Of a DNA stretch of 38,660 nt, positions 8,029 to 15,862 are shown one piece after another. A program made the position numbers and the translations under genes. Where the stretch lies: NCBI GenBank assembly GCA_035463295.1, contig DATHTK010000073.1:1-38660 (forward strand), read 5' to 3'. The DNA is from DATHTK01 sp035463295. Its GTDB lineage: Bacteria; Actinomycetota; Rubrobacteria; Rubrobacterales; Rubrobacteraceae. The notes below the pieces were generated by a model that ran no database searches, was not told where the DNA came from, and saw nothing but the letters and a program-made list of their open reading frames with translations. Positions within the stretch are counted from its first letter, which is position 1. Each line of letters begins with the position of its first letter.

Positions 8029-8982
8029 TCAGCTCCCCAGCACGTACGCTCCGGAGGACGGGTCCCGGGCGAGCGCGGCGGCGCCGAGGACACCGGAGTC
8101 CGGACCCAAGGTGGCGACCTTCACTCGGGCCAGGTCGCGCGAAGGGGAGCGGGCCCGCAAACGTACCTCGCGGCGAGCGGCCTCCAGGATTAGCTCCCCC
8201 GCCTGCATCACCCCGCCGCCGACGGCTACAACCTCAGGGTTGAAGATGTTGACGAAACCAGCGAGGCCTATACCGAGCCACGTCCCTGCTTCTTCCAGGA
8301 CGGAGAGGGCGGCCTCGTCTCCTTCACGCGCCAGACTGGTGACGTCCTCGCCAAGGACCTTCCGCCTTATGGCGAGCCGGCCCAGGGCGGAGCGGGGTCT
8401 CTCGCTGGCGACCTCGCGGGCGCGGCGCGCGATGGCGGAGCCGGACGCGAGAGCCTCAAGGCAACCGTGGTTGCCGCACGCGCAGCGGGGACCGGTGGCC
8501 TGGATCGTGACGTGGCCGAGCTCGCCGCCGGCCCCCTGCGCGCCGCGCAGCAGGACGCCATGGGAGATAGCGCCTCCCCCTACCCCGGTGCCGAGCGTGA
8601 CGAAGAGCAGGTGGTCGACCTCGCTGCCCGCCCCGAAGCGGAACTCGCCCCAGGCGGCCGCGTTGCCATCGTTCTCGACCGTAAGCGGGAGCCCGATCTT
8701 CGGCTCGAGCTCCTCTTTAAGCGGGATGCCCTCCACGGCGTGGAGGTTCGGAGAGAAGACAACCTTGCTTTCGTGGGCCAGGATCAGGCCGGCCACGGCG
8801 AGGCACACCCCGTCCACGTCGTGCTCGCCCTTCACCTCCGAAACGGCCCTGGCGACGGTCTCCACCAGCCGCGGCCCCGAGTGCGGCGTCGGGTAGCGGG
8901 TCTCGGCCAGGATCTCGCCCTCCGGTGTGACGACCGCGGCGGCGATCTTGGTCCCCCCCACGTCCACCCCGATTGCGTTCAC
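8029..8982 (-). CDS. ROK family sugar kinase (glucokinase-like)
   Basis: ATP-dependent phosphorylation of glucose or a related hexose in the cytoplasm is the likely role. The phosphate-binding motif GVDVGGTKIAAA is at residues 5-16. ENDGNAAAWGE holds the catalytic Asp, followed by LGTGVGGG. The ROK zinc site is present: His in GELGHVTI and the CACGNHGCLE cluster. At 317 residues without an N-terminal helix-turn-helix it is a kinase, not a ROK repressor. Start is GTG at 8980-8982, four bases after the recJ stop. Glucose is the best substrate guess but N-acetyl-sugars cannot be excluded. Confidence 0.9.
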   Translation of the reverse strand: MNAIGVDVGGTKIAAAVVTPEGEILAETRYPTPHSGPRLVETVARAVSEVKGEHDVDGVCLAVAGLILAHESKVVFSPNLHAVEGIPLKEELEPKIGLPLTVENDGNAAAWGEFRFGAGSEVDHLLFVTLGTGVGGGAISHGVLLRGAQGAGGELGHVTIQATGPRCACGNHGCLEALASGSAIARRAREVASERPRSALGRLAIRRKVLGEDVTSLAREGDEAALSVLEEAGTWLGIGLAGFVNIFNPEVVAVGGGVMQAGELILEAARREVRLRARSPSRDLARVKVATLGPDSGVLGAAALARDPSSGAYVLGS

Positions 8983-8986
8983 TCCC

Positions 8987-10642
8987 CTATCCCTCTCGCC
9001 AGTCGACGATCTCGAGCTCCGCAGCCCTGGAGTACCGGCTCCGGCAGACGGTGTACGCCGCGTCGAAGGCCCCCGCGGGCAGGCCGTCCGGCTCGCCGGC
9101 CAGCTTCGCCTTGACGCCGCCCGCGAGGCTCAGGAGGTTCATGCCCTCCCAAAGCTGGCGCGAGTTCTCTATCCTCAGCCCCTCCGTGACGAATACGGGG
9201 CGGAGGTTGCCGCTGCCGAACGGGGCGAGCCTCTCGTGCCAGTCGAGCATGCCGTTGGAGACGGCCTCGAGCGGGATCTCGGCGTCCACCTCTATCGCCG
9301 GGGAGAGCACCTCCGGGTTCTCGGCCATCTGCAGCCGGATCGCCTCGTTGACCCCGGCCACGAAGGCGTCGAAGGAGCCCGGATTCACCGAGAGCCCGGC
9401 CGCTTTGCGGTGCCCGCCCCACTCGCCCATCAGGTGCCTCACCGAAAAGAGCGCGCCGTAGAGGTCCACGTCGGTCTCGCCTGCTCTCGCGGATCCCCCG
9501 TAGGAGCCGTCGGCTCTGCGGTTCAGGATCGCCGCCGGCCTACCGGTCGCGCTCGCGATCTTCCCCGCGATAAGACCGGCCAGCCCCCCCGCCTCCTCCG
9601 TCACCACGACCTTGAAGTCCTGAGCCGGGTCGACCTCCGCCAGCGCCTCTTCGACGGCATACCTGGTCCGCCGCTGACGCTCGGCGTTGAGCTGGTTGAG
9701 CTCCCACGCGATCTTCATGGCCTCTCTCCGGTCGTTCGTGAGGAGAAGATCGAGGGCCGGTCGCGGGTTCTTTATCCTCCCGATGGAGTTGATGCGAGGC
9801 CCGATCCTCCACCCGAGGTCGTCCTCGTCGAGCTCCCCGCGCACCCTCGCCACCCGCACGAGCGCCTCGATACCGGGCCGCGCGCCTCCCACCGCGAGCG
9901 AGCGGTTTATGTGCCTGAGGCCCATGCTGGCGAGCGCCCGGTTGTCCCCAACGAGCGGCGCGATATCCACGACGGTCCCCACCGAGACGAGGTCCAGCAG
10001 CCGCCCCAGCCTCCTCTTTCCTTCCGCGTCCCCGAGCTCGCGAGCGACGGCCCAGGCGAACTTCCACGCCACCCCGACGCCGGCGAGGGGGTCGTCGGGG
10101 TCCCAGAGCTTCGGGTCGAGGACCGCGACCGCCGGCGGGTTCTCGGGCGGGATATGGTGATCCGTAACGATGACCTCCATCCCGAGCTCGCTCGCCAGCG
10201 AGATCTCTCCCCGGTTGGAGATGCCGCAGTCGGCGGTAACGAGAAGGTCCACGCCCTCGGCGAAGAGGTCCCGAACGTAGGGCTCGAGCAGCCCATACCC
10301 CACCTGCCTGACGGGCAGCTTGACGATGAGGTTGTCCGTGTAGTGAGAGAGCGCCAGGTAGAGCACGGCCGCCGAGGTGATCCCATCCGTGTCGTAGTCC
10401 CCGAAGACCCCGATGCGCTCGTTGTCCTTGATAGCCCGCGCGACCCGGCGAGCTGCCACCCGCCACGCTTCCTCCTCGGGAACCCCGATCGTCTTAAGAG
10501 AGGGGGAGAGAAAGCCGCCGGCGGCCTCCGGCGCGACGTCCCGGTTCGCGAGCACGCGGGCGCACAAGAGGTCGACGCCCGCCGCCCGCGCGAGCTCGGT
10601 GACAGCGCTCGCCTCCGGTTCCATAAGCCGCCAACGCGCCAA
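8987..10642 (-). CDS. recJ: Single-stranded-DNA-specific exonuclease RecJ
   Basis: A 5'-3' exonuclease on single-stranded DNA acting in recombination and base-excision or mismatch repair. DHH-family motifs are clear: FGDYDTDGITSAA near 99-111, VTADCGISN, and VTDHHIPPE. The DHHA1 domain follows with a GxGGH-type segment (GEWGGHRKAAG near 410-420), then a C-terminal OB-like domain. 551 residues is near the family norm. Start is TTG at 10640-10642, with GGGAGG seven to eight bases upstream; an in-frame ATG 18 bases later is less well placed. Confidence 0.95.
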   Translation of the reverse strand: MARWRLMEPEASAVTELARAAGVDLLCARVLANRDVAPEAAGGFLSPSLKTIGVPEEEAWRVAARRVARAIKDNERIGVFGDYDTDGITSAAVLYLALSHYTDNLIVKLPVRQVGYGLLEPYVRDLFAEGVDLLVTADCGISNRGEISLASELGMEVIVTDHHIPPENPPAVAVLDPKLWDPDDPLAGVGVAWKFAWAVARELGDAEGKRRLGRLLDLVSVGTVVDIAPLVGDNRALASMGLRHINRSLAVGGARPGIEALVRVARVRGELDEDDLGWRIGPRINSIGRIKNPRPALDLLLTNDRREAMKIAWELNQLNAERQRRTRYAVEEALAEVDPAQDFKVVVTEEAGGLAGLIAGKIASATGRPAAILNRRADGSYGGSARAGETDVDLYGALFSVRHLMGEWGGHRKAAGLSVNPGSFDAFVAGVNEAIRLQMAENPEVLSPAIEVDAEIPLEAVSNGMLDWHERLAPFGSGNLRPVFVTEGLRIENSRQLWEGMNLLSLAGGVKAKLAGEPDGLPAGAFDAAYTVCRSRYSRAAELEIVDWREG

Positions 10643-10689
10643 ACAGGGCCTCCCATCGCACCCAGAGATCGCAAGAAACGTATATCGTC

Positions 10690-10695
10690 ATTATA
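10690..10695 (-). promoter_or_regulatory. -10 box of recJ promoter
   Basis: A perfect minus-strand TATAAT lies about 47 bases before the recJ start, with no good -35. It would give a leader of about 40 bases containing the GGGAGG ribosome site, and drive recJ-ROK-rsmI. Confidence 0.55.
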
Positions 10696-10785
10696 CAGTG
10701 GAGCCTTTAGCCACTTCTTTCCGCCCGCGCCGATAACCAGGAGCTGACCGCTGATACCTGATCGGCGACGGCGCGAATTGCGAAA

Positions 10786-10805
10786 GGGCGGTTCGCGAAC
10801 CGCCC
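10786..10805 (-). terminator. Palindromic terminator after the phospholipase-D gene
   Basis: GGGCGGTTCGCGAACCGCCC is a perfect 20-base palindrome 11 bases after the stop at 10817. On the minus strand it is followed by TTTCGC, a short T-run. The same core recurs at 28.36 kb. Confidence 0.65.
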
Positions 10806-10816
10806 CTGACCGCCAT

Positions 10817-12076
10817 CTAGACAAAAGGACTCAGGCTGGCGAGGACGCGCTCGACGACCTTGGCGGGTAGGGGCCGACGCTCCCACTCCTCGAGCGTCAA
10901 CTCGCGGGCGTTGGTCTTGTCCAACTCGAACATCCTCTCCATCCGCTCGGCGAACCGGCGGCTGTAGACCTCGAGGTTGATCTCGTAGTTGCCCAGGAGA
11001 CTGTAGCGGTCGATGTTCGCCGTTCCCACCGTGGACCACACGCCGTCTATGGTGGCGGTCTTGGAGTGGATCATTATGTGTCTGTAGAGGAAGATCCTCA
11101 CGCCCGCGTGTAGAAGCTCGTAGAAGTGGCGTCTGGCGAGCCAGTCGGCTGTGACGTGGTTGGAGTGCTCGGGGACGAGCACCTGGACGTCTACGCCCCT
11201 CCTGACGGCCTCGGCGAGCCCTGCCCGCATCGCGCGGTCCGGAATAAAGTAGGCGTGGGTGAGGTAGATGTGGTGGTTCGCCCGGTCTATGGCCTCCAGG
11301 TACATGGCCCGGATCGGGAAGATCCGCAGGTACGGGTCGTTGCGGTGGAAGACGGTCGCCGGATTCCAGTCGCGCAGCCCCGAGTGCTTGAGCTTCGGGA
11401 GGTCGGAGGTGCGGTGGGTGTTCCAGAAATCTACGAAGTCGTTCTCCACCTCGCGAGCGCCGGTGCCCTGGATCCTGACGTGCGTGTCCCGCCAGCCGGT
11501 CGCGTACAGCGAGCCGATATTGTAGCCGCCGAGAAAGGCTACGCGTCCGTCGACCGCCATGAGGTGGCGGTGATATCTGAAGAGGTTGCGCGGGTTGACC
11601 AGGTTGACGGGACCCCACAGCGGACGGAAGTGAAGCGTGTGGATCTCCTCCGGGAACCGCTTGAAAGAGGGCGGCACGACGACGTTCGCGAGCCCGTCGA
11701 AGATCACGCAGACCCTGACTCCCTCGCGCGCCTTCTCGGAGAGCGCCTCTACGAAACGGCGTCCCATCTCGTCGCCCTTCCAGATGAACGTGCCGACGTA
11801 GACGTCGTGCTTCGCGCCCCTTATCTCCTGGAGCATCGCCTCGTAGAGCTCGACGCCGTAGGAATAGAGCTTGAGCCGGTCGTCCCCCGACTCCAGGTCG
11901 ACCTCGGGCAAATCCGTCCACGGGAATCCCCCTCGCCACTCGCCTCGGCGCTTGCGGATCTGCGCCATCGCCACCAGGACCGCCACCACAACGGCCTGGA
12001 CCGCCGTGAGCGCCGCGAAGGCCCTCAGACCGAACCGGCGCAACCTCGCGAACACCCGCCGGAGAGGAGAGAACAT
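10817..12076 (-). CDS. Phospholipase D / cardiolipin synthase family protein
   Basis: Membrane-anchored PLD-superfamily protein of 419 residues. A short basic N-terminus is followed by one hydrophobic helix (about 18-38), then two PLD half-domains. The second HKD motif is complete: HSKTATIDG (His337, Lys339, Asp344) followed by TANID. The first reads HRHLMAVDG: His169 and Asp176 are present but the lysine position is His171. Cardiolipin synthesis from phosphatidylglycerol is the usual role of this architecture, but the altered motif makes activity uncertain. Start chosen is ATG 12074-12076, because a perfect TATAAT overlaps the alternative ATG at 12083-12085; neither has a ribosome site. Confidence 0.85.
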   Translation of the reverse strand: MFSPLRRVFARLRRFGLRAFAALTAVQAVVVAVLVAMAQIRKRRGEWRGGFPWTDLPEVDLESGDDRLKLYSYGVELYEAMLQEIRGAKHDVYVGTFIWKGDEMGRRFVEALSEKAREGVRVCVIFDGLANVVVPPSFKRFPEEIHTLHFRPLWGPVNLVNPRNLFRYHRHLMAVDGRVAFLGGYNIGSLYATGWRDTHVRIQGTGAREVENDFVDFWNTHRTSDLPKLKHSGLRDWNPATVFHRNDPYLRIFPIRAMYLEAIDRANHHIYLTHAYFIPDRAMRAGLAEAVRRGVDVQVLVPEHSNHVTADWLARRHFYELLHAGVRIFLYRHIMIHSKTATIDGVWSTVGTANIDRYSLLGNYEINLEVYSRRFAERMERMFELDKTNARELTLEEWERRPLPAKVVERVLASLSPFV

Positions 12077-12083
12077 GGGATCC

Positions 12084-12089
12084 ATTATA
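12084..12089 (-). promoter_or_regulatory. -10 box before the phospholipase-D gene (leaderless candidate)
   Basis: A minus-strand TATAAT is followed by seven bases and then the ATG at 12076, so transcription should begin at or one base before the start codon. No good -35 is visible. Confidence 0.5.
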
Positions 12090-12160
12090 GAGGGGACGTA
12101 TCGGCGCTTCGCGAAGCACCCTTACCGGGTACCGCCCTACGGCCGCGCGATGGATCGGGC

Positions 12161-12901
12161 CTACCGGCGGCGGAGGCGGGAGACGAAGGTTCTGGCCTCC
12201 GCGACGGCGCGCTCTCGGATCTCGGCCATCTCTTTCGCCCCGATCTCCTGCTTGCCGCGCTCGAAGTAGAGCATCGTAGCCCGACCCATCGCCAGGGTGC
12301 CCGCGTAGCCGATGGCAGCCCCGGCGGCCCACCCGGCGAACGGGACGAGCTTGCCGACCTGACGAGCGAGGGCTCGCAAGCCGAAGCCGGCAGCGAGCAC
12401 GCCGAGCAGCTCGCGCGCCCGGTCTATCGAGAGCTCCTCGCCGTAGGCGGCAGCGATGTAGAGGACCATGCGCCCCTGGTTCGCGGTCATCACCGGCATA
12501 TCCGCGCCGGGGATGGGAAGCGCCCCGACCACGGCGTTCTGGCGGGCGTTCTTGTGGATTATCGTCTCGCAGACCGCCCGGCGAAATTGAGGGTACCCCT
12601 TCGCGAGCGGGACCAGGAAATCGTCGTCCAGCGCCCGCACCACGCGTTGCGCGAGCTCTTCCGACGACCCGCCCGGCAACGGGATCTCGCCCGGCTCGTC
12701 GACGGCCTTGCCGGAGAGCGTAGCGCTCTCACCGGAGACGGAGAGGATGATCTCCGCCCCGCGGAGGTCCCTCTGCGCGCCGAGGGCGGCGGCGAGCTCG
12801 GCGGCCCGGGGCGAGTCCCCGATGACGGCCAGCGTCGCCTCCTGCCTGGCGGCCTTGCGCGTCTCGTTGAAGACTCTATAGAGGTTTCTCAGACCGATCA
12901 A
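12161..12901 (-). CDS. DUF697 (YcjF-like) membrane-associated protein
   Basis: Function unknown. The first 90 residues are a soluble domain with Asp, Glu and Ser-rich strands. The middle has MPVMTANQGRMVLYIAAAYGEEL, then a small-residue-rich hydrophobic hairpin near 185-215 (LVPFAGWAAGAAIGYAG), the hallmark of the DUF697 family, which often accompanies Era-like GTPases. No GTPase motif is present here or next door. Start is TTG at 12899-12901 with AAGGAAGG upstream. It is divergent from rpoD. Confidence 0.8.
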   Translation of the reverse strand: MIGLRNLYRVFNETRKAARQEATLAVIGDSPRAAELAAALGAQRDLRGAEIILSVSGESATLSGKAVDEPGEIPLPGGSSEELAQRVVRALDDDFLVPLAKGYPQFRRAVCETIIHKNARQNAVVGALPIPGADMPVMTANQGRMVLYIAAAYGEELSIDRARELLGVLAAGFGLRALARQVGKLVPFAGWAAGAAIGYAGTLAMGRATMLYFERGKQEIGAKEMAEIRERAVAEARTFVSRLRRR

Positions 12902-12947
12902 GACGTACCTTCCTTCTGGGCGCGGATACTCCGGGGTGGATGTTAAA

Positions 12948-12975
12948 TTGATTCCTGACCTTTTTCAGATATATT
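12948..12975 (+). promoter_or_regulatory. Sigma-A type promoter of rpoD
   Basis: TTGATT (12948-12953), a 16-base spacer and TATATT (12970-12975) lie about 42 bases before the TTG start of rpoD. This looks like a housekeeping promoter. Confidence 0.65.
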
Positions 12976-13017
12976 ACGTTCAGGCTACACAAGGGTTTCA
13001 GTGCGGAGGAGGGCTTC

Positions 13018-14112
13018 TTGCAGCCCCAGCGTGACCTAAGGGATATAGAAGAGATACAAGAACTCTTCGAGGCCGGTCAGGAGACCGGCACCCTGGAGTC
13101 CAACGAAGTTCTCGACCTCTTGCAGGAGGTCGACCTCTCCACCGACGAGATCCAGCAGGTCTACGGCCTCCTGCGCGAGCACGGCGTCGAGATAGTCGAC
13201 ACGGGCTTTCTCACGGAGACGCTGGCCGAGGAAGAGGACACCCAGCTCGTCGAGGAGGTCCTCGAGGGCGACCTCAAGAGCCGCTACACCGGCGATGCGG
13301 TCCAGATGTACCTGGACGAGATCGGCAAGACGCCGCTGCTCACCAAGGCCCAGGAGGTGTACCTGGCGCGGCGCATCGAGCGCGGCAACCGTCGCGCCAA
13401 AGCCCACCTCACCAAGGCGAACCTGAGGCTCGTCGTCTCCATCGCCAAGAAGTACGCCGGTAGAGGCGTCTCGCTGCTCGACCTGATCCAGGAGGGCAAT
13501 ATAGGGCTTATGCGGGCCGTCGAGAAGTTCGATTACCGCAAGGGCTACAAGTTCTCGACCTACGCGACGTGGTGGATCCGCCAGGCGGTCACCCGGGCGA
13601 TAGCGGACAAGGGACGCACCATCCGGGTCCCCGTCCACATGGTCGAGAAGATCAACAAGTACTACCGCATCCAGCGCTCCCTGGCCGCCGAGCTGAACCG
13701 CGACCCGACCGACGACGAGGTCGCACGGGTGATGGAGGTCGAATCCGAGGAGATCGTTCGCATCCGGCGCGTGAGCCGGCGCTCGATCTCGCTCGAAACC
13801 CCGGTCGGAGAAGACCACTCCTCTGAGCTCGGCGACTTTATCGCCGACGAGGAGTCCGAGAGCCCCCACGACCTCGCCAAGTCCTCTCTTCTGAAAGCCC
13901 GGATGCGCGAGGCCCTCAACGGCCTCCCCGAGCGCGAGCGGATGGTCCTCGAGTACCGCTTCGGCCTCACCGGAGGCCAGCCCAAGACCCTAGAAGAGGT
14001 CGGCGAGCGCTTCGACGTCACCCGAGAGCGCATCCGCCAGATACAGCTTACGGCTCTAGCCAAGATAAAGAGCAGTCCCCACGCCGCCGGCCTGCGCGAC
14101 CTGCTCGATTAG
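13018..14112 (+). CDS. rpoD: Primary RNA polymerase sigma factor RpoD/SigA
   Basis: Directs RNA polymerase to housekeeping promoters. In order: a short acidic region 1.1-like segment (1-75), region 1.2 (YLDEIGKTPLLT near 100), region 2 with NLRLVVSIAKKYAGRG and YATWWIRQA (core and -10 recognition), region 3 (HMVEKINK), and region 4.2 with a helix-turn-helix TLEEVGERFDVTRERIRQIQ near 325-345 for -35 recognition. Length 364 is short for RpoD but normal for actinobacterial or Gram-positive SigA without a long N-terminus. Start is TTG at 13018-13020, preceded by GGAGGAGG. The TAG stop abuts a small convergent frame. Confidence 0.96.
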   Translation: MQPQRDLRDIEEIQELFEAGQETGTLESNEVLDLLQEVDLSTDEIQQVYGLLREHGVEIVDTGFLTETLAEEEDTQLVEEVLEGDLKSRYTGDAVQMYLDEIGKTPLLTKAQEVYLARRIERGNRRAKAHLTKANLRLVVSIAKKYAGRGVSLLDLIQEGNIGLMRAVEKFDYRKGYKFSTYATWWIRQAVTRAIADKGRTIRVPVHMVEKINKYYRIQRSLAAELNRDPTDDEVARVMEVESEEIVRIRRVSRRSISLETPVGEDHSSELGDFIADEESESPHDLAKSSLLKARMREALNGLPERERMVLEYRFGLTGGQPKTLEEVGERFDVTRERIRQIQLTALAKIKSSPHAAGLRDLLD

Positions 14113-14294
14113 CCGGTCAACGCCCAGACGCGTCCATAGCGTCGGACGCCCACTCCCCCGTTGGCAAGACGCCGGAGGTTCGACAAGAAGTCGTGAGATC
14201 TAGCCCTTTTGGGGAATGTACCGCTCTCGACGCCGGACTCGAGATATATCCCGATCACCATCTGCTCGTCGTGCTCGATGGTGCTCCGAGCCAT
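14109..14294 (-). CDS. Possible small protein (61 aa), unrecognised
   Basis: An ATG frame with a mixed composition (Gly, Arg, Val, Ser) and no membrane segment. Its TAA overlaps the rpoD TAG on the opposite strand. About three quarters of third codon positions are G or C, lower than sure genes here. An AGGAGA lies 12 bases upstream, too far for a good ribosome site. It could be genuine or chance. Confidence 0.3.
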   Translation of the reverse strand: MARSTIEHDEQMVIGIYLESGVESGTFPKRARSHDFLSNLRRLANGGVGVRRYGRVWALTG

Positions 14295-14493
14295 CGCTCA
14301 GAAGAGATCTCCTGCCCTGGGAACGTATAATTCCTGCGACTTCTGGGCCAGAAGTCCGTTACAGCCACGGCCGGCAACACCACCGAGTTCACGCAGGCCC
14401 GGACCGTCGAGTAGAACGGCCCGTCCGTTCGGTCGGTCAGTACCTCATAACGTCGGTTTCCGGGGTCTCCCGACCGAAATGCTGGCACCCGAT
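14295..14493. promoter_or_regulatory. Intergenic region with orphan TATAAT and palindrome
   Basis: A plus-strand TATAAT (14326-14331) is followed six bases later by the 19-base palindrome GACTTCTGGGCCAGAAGTC (14338-14356). No plus-strand gene follows. On the minus strand the palindrome would lie just upstream of a TTATAC box in front of the 61-aa frame. It looks like a repressor operator, but which promoter it serves is unclear. Confidence 0.4.
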
Positions 14494-14664
14494 CTATGGC
14501 CTGTCGGATCCGGAGCCCCGCTCGTCAGGCTCGTCCCGCCCCTCATCGCCAGGAGGGCGGTTCGGGTTGCGGCTTGCGGCCTCGCCGAAGACGCGCATGA
14601 GTATCGGGATGGCGACTATCGCGATCACGACCAGGATTATGAGGGATACGATAGCGAAGCTCAC
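14494..14664 (-). CDS. Small single-span membrane protein (56 aa)
   Basis: A short gene with a GTG start at 14662-14664 and AAAGGAT seven bases upstream. Residues 1-24 form one very hydrophobic helix rich in Ile, Val, Leu and Ala, followed by MRVFGEAASRN and then a hydrophilic tail rich in Pro, Asp, Glu, Arg and Gly. Codons end mostly in G or C. The tail is probably cytoplasmic by the positive-inside rule (Arg after the helix). No family recognised. It lies 81 bases downstream of the SRPBCC gene on the same strand, so the two may be co-transcribed. Confidence 0.65.
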   Translation of the reverse strand: MSFAIVSLIILVVIAIVAIPILMRVFGEAASRNPNRPPGDEGRDEPDERGSGSDRP

Positions 14665-14745
14665 TTGCTATCCTTTCTCGAGGGCGCAGAGGCCGCGGCT
14701 CGTAACCCGACGGCCTCATAGTACCCGGGAATGGGTCAGGGGCGC

Positions 14746-15219
14746 CTAGCGGCCCTGCACTTGGGCGCCCGGCCCGCTTAACTCGATCTCGCCGCGCTCG
14801 ACCTGTCTGGCGAAGTTCTCGAGGTCCTCGCGCACCAGCCTCTCCGGACTGGAGATGGCATCGGCGACGACCTCCCCCACCTTGCCGCCGGGCGGGTCGG
14901 CGTAGTTCATCGTCACGTCTATTCGCGTGCGGCCAGTACCGGCCTCTTCGAAGCGCACCTGGCCGGAGGTGTCCACGTCGCCCCCGACGCTGTTCCAGCC
15001 GATCCCGCGCTCCGGGCTCATCTGGGTGGTCTTCGCGTCGAACTCGACGCTCTTGCCCAAAGGTCCCTTCACCCGCCAGTGGCTGGTCTCCGCGTCGATC
15101 ACGCGCACCTCCTCGACGTTGCTCATGATCGAGGGGAAGTGCTCGAGGTTCGACCAGTAGGTAAAAACGTCCTGTAACGGCGCCTGTACTTCTATGCTCT
15201 CCTGTACTCGCTGGGCCAT
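14746..15219 (-). CDS. SRPBCC family protein (START-like, polyketide cyclase type)
   Basis: 157 residues with the helix-grip fold pattern: VQESIEVQAPLQDVFTYWSNLEHFPSIM at the start, a central strand region with HWRVKGPLGKSVEFDAKT, GWNSVGGDV, then a C-terminal helix SPERLVREDLENFARQVE. Such proteins bind lipids or other hydrophobic ligands and include coenzyme-Q-binding proteins; the ligand here is unknown. Start ATG 15217-15219 is preceded by GAAGGGA. A longer frame runs upstream to 15402 but has no ribosome site and Arg/Pro-rich sequence. Confidence 0.85.
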   Translation of the reverse strand: MAQRVQESIEVQAPLQDVFTYWSNLEHFPSIMSNVEEVRVIDAETSHWRVKGPLGKSVEFDAKTTQMSPERGIGWNSVGGDVDTSGQVRFEEAGTGRTRIDVTMNYADPPGGKVGEVVADAISSPERLVREDLENFARQVERGEIELSGPGAQVQGR

Positions 15220-15340
15220 TGCTTCCCTTCTCAAGTTGCCATGTCCTGACGACCACCATACCAGTGGCCGCCCGCCCTCCAGTAAACGCTCACACGTCCA
15301 CGGACGGCTTGCTCCCAAGGTACCCGGCGCATCAGACGCC

Positions 15341-15808
15341 CTAAACCCGCCCCGACCGGAGCAGCCAGTACACGAAACCCCACACGGCGCCGAAGGCCGC
15401 ATGATCCATGACCGGCAGGAGCACTCTGGGGGTACGTTGCTTCCAGGGAGGGCGGTGCACCCCGGTGAGCGGCAACCAGGTCGCCCACCCCGCCCCCCAG
15501 GCGAGGATGCCGAGCGCCGAACCGACGGCCGTCTCCTCCGCGACCCCGTCCCGCTCGCCGCGCAAGAGCCCGAGGACAGCCCCTATACCGACCCCGTAGG
15601 CCACGTGCGCGGCCACCGCCAGCAGGCGCCGCGAGCCGGACGGCCAACCCTCCACGAGACCAAGCTCCTCCAGACGCTCGACGACCTGTTCGGGCGCCGT
15701 TTCCTGAACCAGGCCGATCCGCCCCAGCAGCTTGCGCAGTCCGGAGAGCGCCAGCGTACCACCCGCGCCCCCGACCGCCCCGTATGCGGCCCTTCCTACA
15801 GATCGCAT
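15341..15808 (-). CDS. Small multi-span membrane protein, unknown function
   Basis: 155 residues. Gly/Ala-rich hydrophobic stretches near 5-20, 60-82, 95-118 and 132-150 suggest three or four spans. Near the C-terminus MDHAAFGAVWGFVYWLL has a His after Asp. No family is recognised with certainty; it resembles small DUF1440-like membrane proteins. Start ATG 15806-15808 is preceded by GGGGAGAGGA; an upstream in-frame GTG at 15832 lacks a ribosome site. It lies between the Ctp-like gene and the SRPBCC gene on the same strand. Confidence 0.7.
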   Translation of the reverse strand: MRSVGRAAYGAVGGAGGTLALSGLRKLLGRIGLVQETAPEQVVERLEELGLVEGWPSGSRRLLAVAAHVAYGVGIGAVLGLLRGERDGVAEETAVGSALGILAWGAGWATWLPLTGVHRPPWKQRTPRVLLPVMDHAAFGAVWGFVYWLLRSGRV

Positions 15809-15862
15809 TCCTCTCCCCTCGCGGTCGCCCACGGGGATGGACTTACCCGCGGGACGCGGCAG

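Noticed and set aside
8927..10747. A 606-codon plus-strand open frame opposite recJ
   Set aside because: It mirrors a sure minus-strand gene; Arg/Pro/His-rich composition and no ribosome site mark it as a shadow of high G+C third positions.
11126..12946. A 606-codon plus-strand open frame opposite the PLD and DUF697 genes
   Set aside because: It spans two recognisable minus-strand genes and the gap between them, and has no domain sign.
15220..15402. N-terminal extension of the SRPBCC frame
   Set aside because: The extension is Cys/Arg/Pro-rich without a ribosome site, while the ATG at 15219 has a good one.
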